NCBI GenBank assembly: GCA_034670405.1
Contig: JAXDDX010000003.1
Coordinates: forward strand, 6,884,001 to 6,948,000
DNA: 64,000 bases
Source: Hoplostethus atlanticus
Lineage: Eukaryota; Chordata; Actinopteri; Trachichthyiformes; Trachichthyidae
Reading direction: 5' to 3'
This document shows, piece after piece, positions 37,313-51,700 of this stretch (position 1 is the stretch's first letter; each line of letters starts with the position of its first letter). The notes under the pieces are model-generated. The model was not told the origin of the DNA and searched no databases. It saw only the letters and a list, made by a program, of their open reading frames with translations. The position numbers and the translations under genes were made by a program.

Positions 37313-39056
37313 CTGAAAGAGAAATTACCCCAAGATGAAGATTGGCCAGAACAAAAAAGAAAAGACAACACAATATTCTCACAAGGAACACACTAGAAAA
37401 AGCTCTCTTTCAGCTTCCAGCAGAAATCCTTAACCTGATAAGCTTCTGTTTCTTATGGATGTGCAGCCAGCCCAAGGAGCCCATGGCCGCAGCAGCCCAA
37501 ACCTAATGAAACCTGGTTATCGTCAGATGCTCTGGACTCTTTCTCACAGAATTGGATCTAAGTGATTGTGGCTTGAAGGGTGATCTGTTGCAGCTTGGAG
37601 AGAAGTGAATCTTTATGGTCAGCTAATGGATTGGCCAGCAGCCCATGTTTCTGTTCCAGTCAGACAGCCTGGTTCAAAAATAATAATTTTCTCTTGTTCT
37701 GCCTTACAGATTCCCGCCAGTCTTTGATGCATTTGCCGTAATAATCAGCATTTTGTACACATAAGAAGTGTGGTTTTCTCAATTTCTCAAAAGGAGACTA
37801 CACAAACATGCAGGAAAAACAGTTGCCGTTAGCCATTAGCTGTTTCTTTCTGGGCTTAATAGCAATAAAACAACATGAATGCTTTTTAAATATTTCCTAT
37901 GGACAATACAAGCTTGGAGCATGTGCCTAACGATTAAAGGGTTTGTGGCTGTGCGGGCAAACTGGGATAAATAACGTAAGGGCAGTGAAAACAGTGCACA
38001 TGAACCAACAATAGCACGGCGGAAAAGATGACGACATAAAAAATAATCACACACCAGGAAACTGCGCCTTGGCTGTAGACAAATGAAGACTCATTCGTGG
38101 TATGATAATCGCAAGCCCTTAAGGTGCCAGATATTGCTAACAGTTTTTCACAGTTTTATGTTCATTCTGTGACAGACGGAGAATAGCTCTTGAGCTAAAC
38201 CATCCTCCAGTGCTGCAGCTGATAGGGGCTTCGCCAAACTACAAGTTCCCATGGTCCTTACTGTAGCCATAACCACTGTCCAGGCTGAGGGCCCCTCACT
38301 CCAAAGGCTTAAAGAGCTTTCAATATGGTGGCTGGAGGAGGTTGATTAGCCTGCTATCAAACAAAGCAGTCATATGTGTGAAATATTGTTTATTATCATG
38401 GATTTCTATGGTGTGTAGGGTGTTATCCTGCAGACTAGACTGTGGTTGTGTGATGGGCAAGAAAGCCATCCTTATCACGTTACCATAGAGACGTTGAGAA
38501 GTCATGCACAAAAATCACTTGGGAGGTGGGAACCGTTTCCCATTGTATTGTATTCATCCCGTGGCTAGTTTGGAATTTAGATGAGTTGCTTTAGGGTTGT
38601 TTAGAGTCACAGTATATTGAGCGGTGCAAGGCACCCCTCATGCTCCTCCCTCTTTCCGCTGAGGATGGTCGCCATAGTAACTGTGGTAACTGAAGTGCTG
38701 TGTTTTCATCTCGGTTTGAAAAACTACATAGGCTAGTCTTTCCCTACAAGGGAGCGACGGTGATCCACCAGTTGTTAATTCTGTACTCTTTTACATTCTT
38801 TAAGTCATGGCGTTTATGAGATTATGTGTTTAACCTTGTTGTTGTTTATCCGTAATGATAATCACCCCTCTCATTTTTAGTTGTGTGCAATACATTTCGG
38901 CTAAAGAACTAAATTCTTTTTGGCATCATCTTACTAGGTGACTCAGAGTCCTGTCAGTCTCAGTCAGACCAAATTGCATTCAGACAATAGGTATTCTCTA
39001 TTGTCTACTGTACATCAACATAACTTTAGTACTGAAGAAGCCGGCAGTCTGGTTAC
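37313..39056 (-). other. stard13: stard13 intron 3
   Basis: GT-AG intron of 1.7 kb, phase 2. No repeat or gene was recognised. Confidence 0.85.
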
Positions 39057-39138
39057 CTGCAAAGAGGTTCCACAAGATCTTTGTCCAGAAAGTCATGATC
39101 TCTTTTCACAGGCGTGATGTCAATGGGGAACTGGGAAT
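39057..39138 (-). CDS. stard13: stard13 exon 3 (SAM domain)
   Basis: Residues 79-106: DSQFPIDITPVKRDHDFLDK, DLVEPLCR. It is the second part of the SAM helical bundle. Acceptor CTTCAG, donor GTAACC; 82 nt, with split codons at both ends matching exons 2 and 4. Confidence 0.95.
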
Positions 39139-40174
39139 CTGAAGGAGGAAACCATGAAGATTAGAAGAGGCTCCAGTTTTAAAATTAGGCTTTGACAGTT
39201 CCACAGTTGAATAGTTCCATAGTTCAATAGACAGCGTTAATGAATAAGGCAGAGGAAAAAAAGACGACATTCTTTCCAGAAGTACACTGAAGGGCAGGAG
39301 AGCATCAGACTGAATGTGATGTGAATGAGAAGAGACAGGATTTGCTCAGCTAACAGCGCTCAGACTTGTGTATGCATTACGTCTTGCTTTGGGTATGAGC
39401 CTTCTCTTACATAACTCGAGAGACTAAATCCAGACCCTCTGGATCTAGCATTCCACGGCATTCATGTGGTGTTGTCAACTTTTTTATGAAAAGCACAGCA
39501 CAGTCACATAAGTGAAAACTCAGATCCCGCCTGTTCTTTACGGGGAAGACATTCAAAAATTGTTTTTGAAATGTTATTATTCCCTAGTCAAACGTTTCAT
39601 CATCAATGTCAGTTGTAATATCTGACCAGCTTCGTCAAGAGTCAAACTGGTGTTAACTCCTTTGTACTTTGACGGAAACAGCAACTGTTCATGCACAAGA
39701 TAGTCAATATTAATGTGTTTCTACTACCAACAACTACAAACCCTGTCACCAAACGATTCAAAACTCCAAGTATACATGAAAAGGTCTGGACAAGAAGCCA
39801 GGCTCTGAGGGAGTAGCGCTACATTAAGCTACGATTAACCCATCTTTCCCATGACCTCACTCTTTTATTATAGTGGACATGTTTATGTAGTATTTCTAGT
39901 TTGGAAAGGACTCGACTTAAAAGCAGCTGAGGTTCCACTTGTTTTCTAGCATTTCTTGCGAGTTGACTGGAGACCTACATCCAGGGCTTCCTGAGGACAG
40001 GAGGAGGCTGACTGCAGCCCATGAACACATGCTTTAATGTACAACAGACATTAAAAGTAGAAATAAAAATGCCATTTCTGGCTTATTACGTAGCCCTTTT
40101 TCATGGTATGTTACTTCATTAACTTCCTCCACAGTAACATTTCTGTGATGAATGTGTGTGGGAGCTTTTATTAC
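39139..40174 (-). other. stard13: stard13 intron 2
   Basis: GT-AG intron of 1.0 kb, phase 1. Nothing else was seen in it. Confidence 0.85.
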
Positions 40175-40246
40175 CTTCAAAGAGCTGAGCATATTGGGGG
40201 AATCCTGCCGCCCGCAGCCAGTCACACGCTTCTTTCGCCTCAATTT
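40175..40246 (-). CDS. stard13: stard13 exon 2 (SAM domain start, common to both isoforms)
   Basis: Residues 55-78: EIEAKEACDWLRAAGFPQYA, QLFE. This is the near-invariant first part of the DLC-family SAM domain. Acceptor TTTTCAG and donor GTAATA. The acceptor side begins two bases into a codon; both alternative first exons (54758-54920 and 61603-61726) end with the needed single G, giving GAA. Confidence 0.96.
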
Positions 40247-43200
40247 CTGAAAAACAAGAGAGTGTGTGTTCACAAGAATGAAGACAAAAAAATGGAAGTC
40301 AACTGCATTAACTTACTTAAAGTTTGACAAAACCATTGCAGCATCCACAAAGGCAGCACAAACCCTTGTGTATTTGGTACCTCATGAATACAACAGACTT
40401 GGGGAGAACAAGACCTGGATGACTCTGAAAATAAAACCCTCTGGTTTGATTCCTCTTATAAAGTGTGGATGTGACCCTGCCTGTCTCCCTGAGGGTCAGT
40501 CAGTCTAGTCAGAGGTATCACTGCCTCCCAGTTCTCACAGAGAACTTAGATAATCATCTGTTGTCTTTTTAGTTTATAGGCAGAGTATTATATGCTAGAA
40601 CCCGAAAGCAAGGCCTTAAAAAGGTTAAATAACCAAAAAGCCGCAGCACCACTGTATACTGGACAGTGCCAGAAGTACTGTATATCTAAAACTGTACTAT
40701 GAAGGCAAGAAAAACAAATCTGCCTTGTTTCTCACAAGACTTTTTAAGAGAAGTGACACACTTCAGGAGATGACTGACCATGGCAACAAAACATTAGATC
40801 AGATCCTGAATAAAGCAACCTAATATTCTAGGGTTGCTATTTATTTTTTTTAAGTGGAATATCCTCTTAAAGGATCAAAGTCCTGCTGGCTCCTTGATGT
40901 GTCCAGACTCATGTCTACTCAAACCAGCTGCCAGTGACTTTATCCTGAAGAACTGACCTCAACAGTCAGGATCACATAGTGGGCCGGCTGACCTATGGAG
41001 CAAGCCGTCTCCAGGCTGCAGAGCCCCTGATGACAAGGAGAGGAAACAGACCATTGGCATGTCTCCATTAATGCTAATGGAGTTGGGGGCCATTTGCTAC
41101 CTTTTACACAACTAACGCAGCACACATACCGCTTGGTATGAAGAAACTAAATCTAAAAACATTTAAAAAATACAAATAAACAGATCCATATCAAAAATCC
41201 AGAGTAAGAAAGAGGCTCCAAAATATCACAAGTCAGTCAAACGACAACCCTGTTTCCACAAACCTTTTAAGTTTTATATTGAAATAGTTTTCCTTCATTT
41301 TATAGCAACAACAGAATTGAATCACAATCAGAAAACACGTGAGCAGGATTTCCTGTTGTAAAATACACCTCTGATTACTGACATCGTTCCTTATCAAACG
41401 TCAGTTACTCTCTATAGAATGATGAACCTTTGCAACTACAATTCTTGCTTTGGAAATGACACAAAACACAATTCGGTGCATTGACTTCCTTTTAAAAATC
41501 TTACCAGTCCCGTACAACTCTCTCATAAACCGCACAGCTGCCAAAAGTCCCACTGCCACTTATATCCTAATATCCACAAATGGTTTAGTCGGCCATCCAC
41601 AGTGTCACTGATGGAGCACAAGTATCAGCCACCCCTGATCACACACTAGCGTAACCAACAAAGCATTTGTCACAAACAATGAGGATCCTCTGCTTCCACT
41701 AGGTATCCCATCACACATTTGAGGTGTCTGTTCCACTCCCTGTCTGACGGATGGCAATGTTTCCGTTGCAGTGTGACCGGCACAGACAATACAGTGTAAT
41801 TACGGCAATTCTAGCCTTGCGGTGAAACTACTGCTGTCATCCCCTTTGCCTTTTTCCTAATCCAGGACTCACCTTTTCCGCTTCACGTCTGTGTCACAGG
41901 AAAATCAATGAAAAGTGACTTTGGTCTTCAGACTGACCAACAACTGAATAAATATTAACAGTCCCCTGTGTGTCCTTGGATGACAAAAATCTACTGTTTA
42001 CCCCCTCAGCCTGCGTGGAGATTAGCAGTTGAGTCAACATGTGTGTGTGTATTCCCAGTGGCCGCTGCTCTGTTCCCACCTGTATCACCAGGAGGTAAAG
42101 GCTTCCTGTTCAACTAGGCTTCCCTCCCAGGTGGATAATGTCAGGCCGGTGTTATTCCACTGCACTACATAGTGAGAGCGCTGCCAGGTCTTCTGTCCCA
42201 CAGCCGCAGGATGGACCATTGGGAACAGGAAATATGAGCTGGGAATTCCTCTCCGTTTGGCATTCTGTAACACGATATAGAGGCATTCGGTCCTCTCATC
42301 CTTTCTCTGAGCAAATCTCTCGTGGATAAAAGGCTATGCGGGCATCATGCCAGAGAGTGAGAACTTGCGTTTACCCTCTCGAACCCACAGCTTAAAAACT
42401 GTATACAGTATAAAATTACAGTCTCACAAAGAGATGAAAACCAGTACGGCTGTGACACAGTGGCCCAGAACGCCAAAAGCAGTGTACTACTAACGTATGT
42501 GCGGAAGACATGTCCCAGAAGGACGCCACCTTCCTCTACAATACAGTTTATGCAACATTCACTATCACGAACACTCATTATGCAATTCATTGTGAGATAT
42601 GGCATGCAACAAAACAATGTGCCCCAGGGAAAGATATGGCACTCTTGGATAGTCCTTGGGCTGAGCTGACACAAGCATTGCCAGAAACATGACAGCTTCA
42701 AAAGGCCTCTTTCACATTCCAGTCCTTCACAATGTATTCATTGGGCAACAGCCAGTCATTTACAAAACTTTCGAGGATTTTATGAAATTTGTTGTGGTGT
42801 CCACAACTGCATGTGTCTGACAACAAAGCTATGTGACTAACTGTAATCCTCTTCTCTCACAATCACAAAAAGTAAAAGTCGTTCATTCTAATTGTGAATA
42901 AAAACAACAACATCATTTATATTATTCCCGAAACACTGATAGGCCTTAATGTGCCCACACTCCTTCAAAATCCCTGAATTGAGTAATAACATGAAAAACT
43001 AATTATTGTTTACTTACGGGATATTTTCATCATACAGCTGTAGGAGTTCATATATCCTTCAAGACTTAAAGAGTGTCTCTCAACATGTCAGAGCATCTCC
43101 ATTCCCACGCCGAGCCACATTGCTGCTCCCTCTGAACACAGCTTGCAGTTTGAACTCTTTTTTCTTTCTCTTTCCATCTACCCCCCTAACAACCATGTGC

Positions 43201-43923
43201 CTGTCCCAACACTAAATCTCGCCTTCAACCCACCCCTTTCTGTGGCAGACTCCCCAGTGTTCAGACTCTACCCCCCCCCTTCAGCTCCTTGTGCCCGACC
43301 CTCCCACCCAGCTCTGCCCACGACAACTCTTTTCTACCCCGATCAGCACATTTTTGGCAAGGAAGATCTAAGCTGCAGCCAAACAGCAAGCGTTGCCTCT
43401 ATGCAGTGTGGGACCTTTTCTTAATACACATTCAAATCCCATAAAATAAACATCTCCAGGCCATCACTTAAAACGTGAACAATTTGCAAACTGAAAGTGT
43501 ATTTGTCCTGATAGATTGAAAACAAAAGGAATATATCTGGCCAGATGTGGGAAATGTTGTATTTAAGCACAGAAAGCGCCGTGTGGTTTTGCAATGTCCA
43601 GATGTTATTCCAGCAAATCGACGAAATGGAAAAAACGTAGGCAGCTGAAGTGGGGGGAAAACCATGACATAAACTGTCAGCAATCAGCAGCAGTGAATCA
43701 CGCTGAGACACTCAGCTTACAAGGCTCAGTGTTAACATCACCAGAGTGATTTATCTGTCTGCGTCACCTCTGTCTCGGCTCCTTTGTCTGAGGCAAATGG
43801 TAAGAGTCAATGGATGAGAGAAATTGTGTGATCTCTGTCATCAGAGGATATAGTACTACAGTGTTGCTTGGTCACACACACACATTTCCTCAAATAAAAC
43901 AAATGGCAGCTGAAGTGGATGAG

Positions 43924-43971
43924 ACAGATAGATAGATACTTTATTGATCCCCGGGGGGAAATTCTGGATTC
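43924..43971. repeat. (GATA)n plus dispersed-repeat tail
   Basis: A short GATA run is followed by CTTTATTGATCC and CGGGGGGAAATTCTGGATT, a very common fish repeat end. A second copy with the same layout lies at 55655-55740. Confidence 0.8.
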
Positions 43972-44500
43972 TGAATAATGACTAATATCAAATATTTAAG
44001 AGCCCCATAAAATGTTATCCATTTAGCACAATTTTACTTAAAACAAAAGGAATAAAAGATGAGGTCACCGAATCTGCTCACAAAAATCTGCTGTATGATA
44101 AATGAGGAAATTCCATTAGTTTAAATGCAGGGATATGATGACAGGCACTTTAAATTACTGAGCTTTGGCATGGCATACGTGATTACGTAACGACATCACA
44201 TCCATCCACAATTTCCTATAGTGTAAGTATCATTCCAGATGCAGAGCATTTGTAATGGTCCTGCCTCCGCTCCCGACATTTCTGTCATTTCCTCTTGTAA
44301 AAAAAACAAAACTCTTGTGACCTACTGGGGCCGGGACAAGGTATAAAGCTGTGAGCAGGGACAGAATGACGCAGGCAATCCACTTTAGCCAGATTAACAA
44401 ACCATTTAACAATAAATACACGTAACACACATCAGAGCTTTTATAACAGCACTCTGAAACATACCGCTTAATCTACAATTTACAAGAAATGACTGCGGAA

Positions 44501-44525
44501 GCCCCCCACCCCCCACCCCCTCCCG
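44501..44525. repeat. C-rich tract
   Basis: Runs of C with single A interruptions in stard13 intron 1, giving G-runs in the transcript. It is less regular than the tract at 55484-55510. Confidence 0.8.
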
Positions 44526-46107
44526 TCTCAGAGACTGTTGAATGAATCAGCCAGACAAGCCAGCCGAATACATCAGTCAAAAAAACAGCCCCCACCAGAC
44601 TCCAGACCATTACTGTACACTGAGATTGTCTGTATCAAAAACACCTGGAGAACGGCAAAATGAGCCAGGGAAGTGGAAAAAAAAAAGGGCTCCACTAGTG
44701 GGCCGGCTGGCTGACTACCTCAAGGTAAGTGTTGTGAGTGACAACAGGCCGGGAGCAGATGAGGCCTCCTTTCATGATACCAATTACATACAGACACCCA
44801 CTCACAGTGAGCTGTCGGCCTTACTGTAAAAGTAAGACTAGACAAACAGCCAGGGGAAACACATTGCCCCCTCTTTTAGTCTGCCCAAAACCACAACATC
44901 TGATGTCTCATGCCCAAAATAGCCCAGCATTTCCTTCTGTCTAACAGATCCCAATTGTGCATGGCAGCGGAAACAGGAAGTACAGCTAAACGATAGCCAA
45001 AAGATGAATGTAATGACCAAGACGGCAAAAATGTGTGTAGACACTAGACTCACTGAACCATTGAGATTGCCTTGCTCTCCATTTAAAGAAGTCCTCTTCA
45101 AAGTATAGGGGAATGCTTGCCATGCACAAGGTGGATTAATATTGTGGTGCCCCTGGTCATTCACCCAATGTCGTGGGAATAAAGCCGTCCTATTTTCCAG
45201 GGTAGGTTTTAATTAACACAGCACTACATGTCCCTCAGACTCCCAGTGGGCTGCATCCTCAGCACAATGTGCCACAATCATCAGCCTGACAGGAGGTGCC
45301 ACTCACTAATTTCGCAACACGTTTTCAGATTCACTTCTCATCACCCACACATCCCAACGGGCACACTGTCAAGACAAAGGGCAGAAGCCATCTCTAAAGC
45401 ATTATCTGTCCACAAAGGTGAGTAACACTATTCCTTATGGATGTAGCTTTATTCATGTTTTAGTGGTTGGCACATGAGCTAGATAGCCTGGCGGGGCGAG
45501 TAATTAGAGGGAGCCTGTGTTGAATCACACACACAAGACTTCAAGCCCTCTCATTTGATCCTGTGGAGCACACAGGGGACCTGTCGCTAGCTCGCTCTCA
45601 ACATGGGATGCAGGTTTAAAATGAGTCAACTCTGGACTGCGTTGCTAAGACACCAAAACAAAATTTCCTCAAATACAAATGAGCTAGCAAATCCTGATCC
45701 TGTTTTTGCCCTGTGGTCCTCAGTGACCTGTGGAGAGATCCTTTCAGTGGACCACAGGTCTCCAGTAACCAGCGGATATACACCATTGACCTCGTGGCCT
45801 CCAGGAGAATTGGGACTTGAGTAAAAATGATGGTGCCAGCCCAGGGACAGCCAGTGCCAAAGAGGCATTAGCATTCTCAGCTGGCATACACCGGGGCTTC
45901 ACAGAGCCACATCCTCATTCACCAAGTCAGTCCTGTAATCACAGCAAAGGTTTTAATTGCTGATTTCATTATAATATGTATCATTTTCATTTTAACTATT
46001 TATTTTAATTCAAATTAATTATTTTATTTAATTATGATTGCCTTGCCTATTTCTCTCCCCAATTAAAAGACAAATAAGGACCTTTCAATGTACACACATA
46101 CAGTATC

Positions 46108-46170
46108 TCAATTCAATTCAATTCAATTGGGCTTTATTGGGATGGGAAACATACGTTTACATTACATACA
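46108..46170 (-). repeat. dispersed-repeat 3' tail (AATTC repeats)
   Basis: AATTCAATTCAATTCAATTG followed by GGCTTTATTGGGATGGGAAA and CATACGTTTACATTACA is the reverse of a common fish retroposon 3' end with a TTGAA tail. Only the tail is present. Confidence 0.65.
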
Positions 46171-47990
46171 AGTGTGAAATAAAATTCTATTCTGGGTATA
46201 AACAAGATCTGCTTAAAGAAGCCTCCTATTTGTTCAAATGACTCCACCGGTTCATCTTTCATTTTACAGCAGACAGGCACACACAGCGAGAGCTTATTGA
46301 TTCTGAGAGTAAATAACACGACGGTGTGAGCTAGGAGCTGCTGTTGTTGACCGCTGCCAAAGCTTGCTGGGTCAAAAGTCATCTGGGCTGTGTTTTTCCT
46401 CTAGAGGTCCTGTATTGAATTTAAACAAGAGCAGCACAGCTGTGGTAACACTCTCCTTCACCTCTGAAGGACACCCAGAGAGAGGAGGCTTTCATCTTCA
46501 GGGGTAACAACGCCTCAACTCTTTCTCTAGTCTGGCCCAGCCCAGTCTCTGCTTTGACAGCATCTATTGGTTGAATTTAAAACACATTCATTCACATACA
46601 CTTTCTCCTATGCAGTACGCTACAACAATGAAAGTCTTTGCCAATCTAACCTCTTATTATCAATTTCTTCCCTACAGTGCTGCCTCTCTAAGAACACAAT
46701 GAAAACTCAAGATGGACGATTGCTCCAGGGGGTTTTACTGCTCAAGCCACGAGAGGTCAGCCTGATGCTGTAAACATCTCTTAGCTATGGAAAATCACTT
46801 CAAGTTGTTTCCAGAGGCAGAAATATTATCTGAAGGTTGCGGATCTCGCTCCACCACGAAAGCACAAAACGGTGTTTCAGTGAAGGATTTACACTTTAAC
46901 CCAGACCCAGAATGTAAAACGATAGCCCATGCTGGTTAGATGGCACAGCTAGAAGGCAAATAATGGGCTGGACCGTGTGGGCGGTGCGGCCCTTGAACAG
47001 GCCATGGATTTAGACTCTCCAATGTTTTCATCCAATTCGTTACAATATCTCTCATTCGCTCAGTGTTGAGAAACTAGCGATTCCTCATGGTCCCTCAGCA
47101 AACAGCATTAACCGAGGGAAAGGTTGAGTGTTCTCCTCATTCACACCACTGGATACTCCAGCACATGACTTCCACCAGACACTCCAAGAACAGTGTCCTA
47201 TACGAGAAAAAGGGACCTCGACCCCTCGCTGCTGGGAAGGACAAAACACCTCAGCCTTTTTCCAGAACCGCCAGCACCTCTGTTTTACTTTCAGCAACTC
47301 AAAGCAGACCGGCAATCCATCACCGGTCCTTTGAGTGTTCTCTGAAATACATATAGCAATAACTTCCAAGCCACGGCGCACATGATAAACACTTCCAGAC
47401 ACTGGACTGCAGCCATGTTCCCACGCACGTTAAAGTGTTTTGACAACCATCTTGAAGGCCTTTATGAAGGATTTGCTTTCCTTTGGTGATAAAAACATCA
47501 AGTTGAGCTTTTAAAGATTTCCTTCTCCGTTTCATCAAGGCATACCTCCGTCAAAACCCAAACCGATTCTGCAACCGAATGTCTTTGTAGAGTCATCATT
47601 GTGTGAGTTGTTCAGATGAGGGTATTAGTTCTGTCCATAAATAACAACAATGATAACATCAAGGACTAGCTATCCATGATCATACTCATGACAAACTCAA
47701 CCGTAAAGCCTTTTCATCTCTTTGTTTTTGGTCTTCATAACAAACTTTTATGAAACAAAGCTAATAATAGCATGACAAATCTGCTGAGCCAGGATATAAA
47801 CAGTGAGCCTGTTGCAAGAGAGGGTTAGGATTAGGAGAGGTATTGTACCTGTGGGCATCTGTGCTGCCCTGGGTCCGGACACACAGCCTGGAAACAGACT
47901 TCAGCAAGGGAGAGTAGACCTTCCTTGGGCCTGCCTGACTTTCCCTCAGCTCCAGTCTCTGTCCACCAACTTCCCCTTGGAGCTGTCTGC

Positions 47991-48079
47991 TTCCCTCTCT
48001 CCCTTCCTCCTCCTCCTCTCGCTGTGCCTTTCTCCTCCCTCTCTCTTCTTCTCTATCTTCCTTTCCTCCCTCCCTCTCA
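47991..48079. repeat. polypyrimidine tract
   Basis: About 90 bases that are almost only C and T on the plus strand, irregular in order. It explains a spurious Leu/Ser/Pro-rich plus-strand frame. In the stard13 pre-mRNA it is a purine tract. Confidence 0.9.
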
Positions 48080-48748
48080 GCAAGACTCTGATCTGGGCTT
48101 TTTCAGTTGTCTTTAAACCCCCCAACCGACCTGAAATCTCTACACCAACACGGAGAAGGATTGACGGGAAGGTTATTAACACATGTCCCGTAAGTCCTGG
48201 CACCCACAAGCCCTTAACATTCAGCAGAAGCTAATGTAAGCTAACAAATGTCATTTCATTTATGGCTCTGCTATTTGAATACATGGGTAAGCAGAGCACC
48301 AAAACATCCAGAAGAAACTCCTCTGAGGTTGAATCCTGCAGTGCTACATTAGGTCCGACTCCCTCTCATTTGGACAGGATCCCAGAGGGGACTACGTGGG
48401 GTTCCCTCTTTCTCTGGGAATGGCCTCCGAGAGTCAGGAGGGTGGAGAGGGGACCGATGTCAGAACAAGGGCCCCTACCGTGAGAAAGCCCTCTCAGGAC
48501 CTGAACAATAAAAACAAGGAGCCATCCCTGGTCACACTGGTCCCAATTAACAGCATCAAAGTGAACGGCCACAAGACTGCCTCAGGAGCCTCGGTACACT
48601 CATGCAACAGACTCCTGTATTGCAGTACAATGGTTCAGGCAGCACATGTCGCTGGGCATGATGAACTGTGGGCATAGCTTATCAAGAACAACCTGGAAAT
48701 GTGCTAAGAAATTGTTCTGCCTTATCAGAGTATTCAAGTCGTGAGCGT

Positions 48749-48749
<1 letters not shown>

Positions 48750-48793
<44 letters not shown>
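48750..48793. repeat. (CA)n microsatellite
   Basis: A pure CA run of 44 bases, continued by an imperfect CACAGACACG stretch to about 48812. Confidence 0.97.
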
Positions 48794-48799
<6 letters not shown>

Positions 48800-51700
48800 C
48801 ACAGACACACAGGCCAAGAACATAAAATACAAGGCCATTTTTCATGTGTGGCCATCAGTGACAGGCTGTGTTCAGACAGTCATCCCCTGTTTGAAAGGCC
48901 CATAAAGTGAACAGACAGCGGCTGAATGTCTGTGGTCTGAATGCATACTGCCTCTGCCTCTCCTCAGTTTTTCCAGCTGATGGTGTGCTATGTACATTTT
49001 TACCAGAGGAGGGCAGCCAAGCGTCACGTTTTTGCTGATGAGAAAAAACTTAAAAGCCTACTGAAGACTTTTTAATAAAATGGAGACACAATAAACACTA
49101 TATTTAGAAATGTATGCTACTTTTGAGTGTTGAACAGAAAATTGGTTTCCCTGAGATATTGCATGGGATCAAATATTGTTATTAGAAACAAAAATTCATT
49201 CAATCTTTGAAGCCCTCAGACTACGAAGTATGTACATTTGTTTTGAATTTTCGGGACAGCCAATGAAATTGCAGATATATCTGTGAGTGTACACAACACT
49301 GCAACTTACTGGCTTTAGAGAGGGAGATTTGGAAACATCTGTCATCTTAAAAACCAAAATGGATTTGGAAAATACTTCTGTATCTGCCTGCAGGCTTCAT
49401 TTATTTGTGAGAAATGTGCAGTAGCTTTATGAAGCAGGCCAGGTTTAGACTGCTCTCTGGATTATCCTCCTTATAACTAAGAAATTAGTATTTGGGTCAA
49501 AACTGCTGTCATATTTAGTGTTTTATTTGTTGGATATAGGTTAACACGGTTTTTCAACTAACTAGCATTTTCTGCTCTGTGGAATGTAAAAGACCTGTGA
49601 TCAGGTTTCCAGTGGGGCTCTGTTAATATGTGACTTTCCGTTCCTGTTACAGTGCAGCCACGGTATTTCTCCACTCTCTATTTAGTAAATGATTAGCCTC
49701 GCACATGTGGCAGCTGTCAGCTACTCAGACTGTGTGGGAGTTACAGTGCACATGTGACACTACAGGGAGAACGTGGGCTCGGCATGCCACCTCCAGGCGG
49801 AGAGGGGAACTCGTCATGAGGACCCTATATGAATGTAACCTTTGTTTACAGAAGGTTGGATTGAGTCGGTTCGGTCCACGCAGTTGTTGAAATATTGTGG
49901 AATTATTTACTTGTTCTTTATCAGAAGGGTGGGTAAATACCGCCACCAACCACATGCGTTTTATGTTTGTTGACTCTACCAGCCACTTTGGCAGGTAACC
50001 AGCCACTACATGGAAGTCTTGTTCTAGTCTAGTGAATTTATGGATGTACAGTACAGAAACGTTAGCTTCCTTAGTCGTTTATAAGTCATCTAACAATCAA
50101 CTTATGTTGTACAATATATTGTGCAATGCATCTGCCTATATGCTTTTAGGAATAGACTTGGAGTAAAATGTTATGTACTTGCTGCTGTGTCATTTAGATT
50201 TAAATAGATAAATATCTTTGCCTGCCCAGCAATATCAAGAATTGGGTTGATTTAGGTAGACTGAACTATAATACAATTCAGTGGAGAGATGCTGCCCTCA
50301 CCATTATTTTACTATTGCCGTTATGTCCATATTTAGACTGTTCAACAGAACTACTACGTCATGCAAGCAAGAAGGGTGAGAAGAGTACAAGCTACAGGTT
50401 GAATCACTTTAAGTGGCGTCGGTCTAAATAATTCAGTCATAGTGGCAGAGATAAATTGCTGCCTAATTACATTGTCAAAATTGCTTTTTGCTCCATGCCA
50501 ATATTATCTATTGCCCTCCGACAGTAACAAACAAAATCTGTCTAAGCAGGTTTATGAATAAGATGTTCTTTGTTCCTGTGCACTAAGGAAACAATGTAGG
50601 AGCCAATATTCGTTTCACATGCCGATGATGTGAAGCACCGCACGCTGTACTGCACAACTGATGAATAATTCAATGCTTTTGAGTGAGGAGTCTCGAGAGG
50701 GAGAGGACAGGATCTAACTAGATCCCACATCTTGGAGAGCCGTTTACTGTTACAACTTCTCACAAGACTCATCAACTCCTTTCCGCACTTCAAAAATGCA
50801 AACCCCCTTTCAGAGTTTGTTTCTAAGAATTAGCGATCCAGTGGTAAGAGGAGGTGCAGAGGGAGGGGGGCAGAGCTTGTCCTCTTAAAAAGCTGAAGTG
50901 TTCCTGTTGTTTCTATGCTACAGTGTCTGAAATCCACAAGTGTGTAAGTGTTGAATCCTAAGTTTTTCAGTGTTGCATTTCCATTAGGTAAGAGGTATTT
51001 CATTAAACTTCTCTTAACTTTGATATAAAGTAAAGATGCTTATTTTATGAACCTAGACAATCAAATATAGTGGAACACAACAAATATGCTATACAAAATA
51101 TATATATGTAGTGTAGCAGTCAGCATATTGACACAGTAATACCTGCCACCAGTATATAGGCTAGCACTGGCCATATAGAACCATTGATCCCTGCCAGCAG
51201 GAGGCCCAACATGGCTGATAAGACGTCAACTGCAAGACACAGGCATCTCAGACACAAGGCATAAAAGGCACACTTTTTACCTCTAGGACACAGACACATT
51301 CATTGAGCGGCGCCCAGCTGCCACGCAATAACTTGTGTCATTCGACAAGGGGCGAGCAACATCCTCAGCCGTGTCAGAGTGCACTAATGATCTTTCCAGG
51401 GCCGGGATCGGAGCCCACTGCCTGCACCAAGGTCAATAAGCCAGGAAGAAGGGCCATGGAGGGGTCACACTGGACTGGACTGAACACAACACCCTCAGTG
51501 AAGACACCAAACAGCGGTAGTCAGCGAGCAAGCTTTTAGTCATGGTTTAGAAGTCAGCCAGCCAGGGTTCACATTGTGGACCTAACGTAAAATTCCATGA
51601 CAAAGTGCTTCCATGACCTCGAATTCACAAATTCGAAAGGGGCAACTAGTCTGATTTCTATTGCAGGTGGGACTTGCTGTGGAGAGAAACGACTGAAAAC

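Noticed and set aside
43006-43424. Plus-strand frames near 43.0-43.4 kb as coding exons
   Set aside because: Proline- and serine-rich by base composition only, antisense inside stard13 intron 1, with no family resemblance.
47803-48234. 143-codon plus-strand open frame
   Set aside because: Its Leu/Ser/Pro-rich part is the translation of a polypyrimidine tract in stard13 intron 1.
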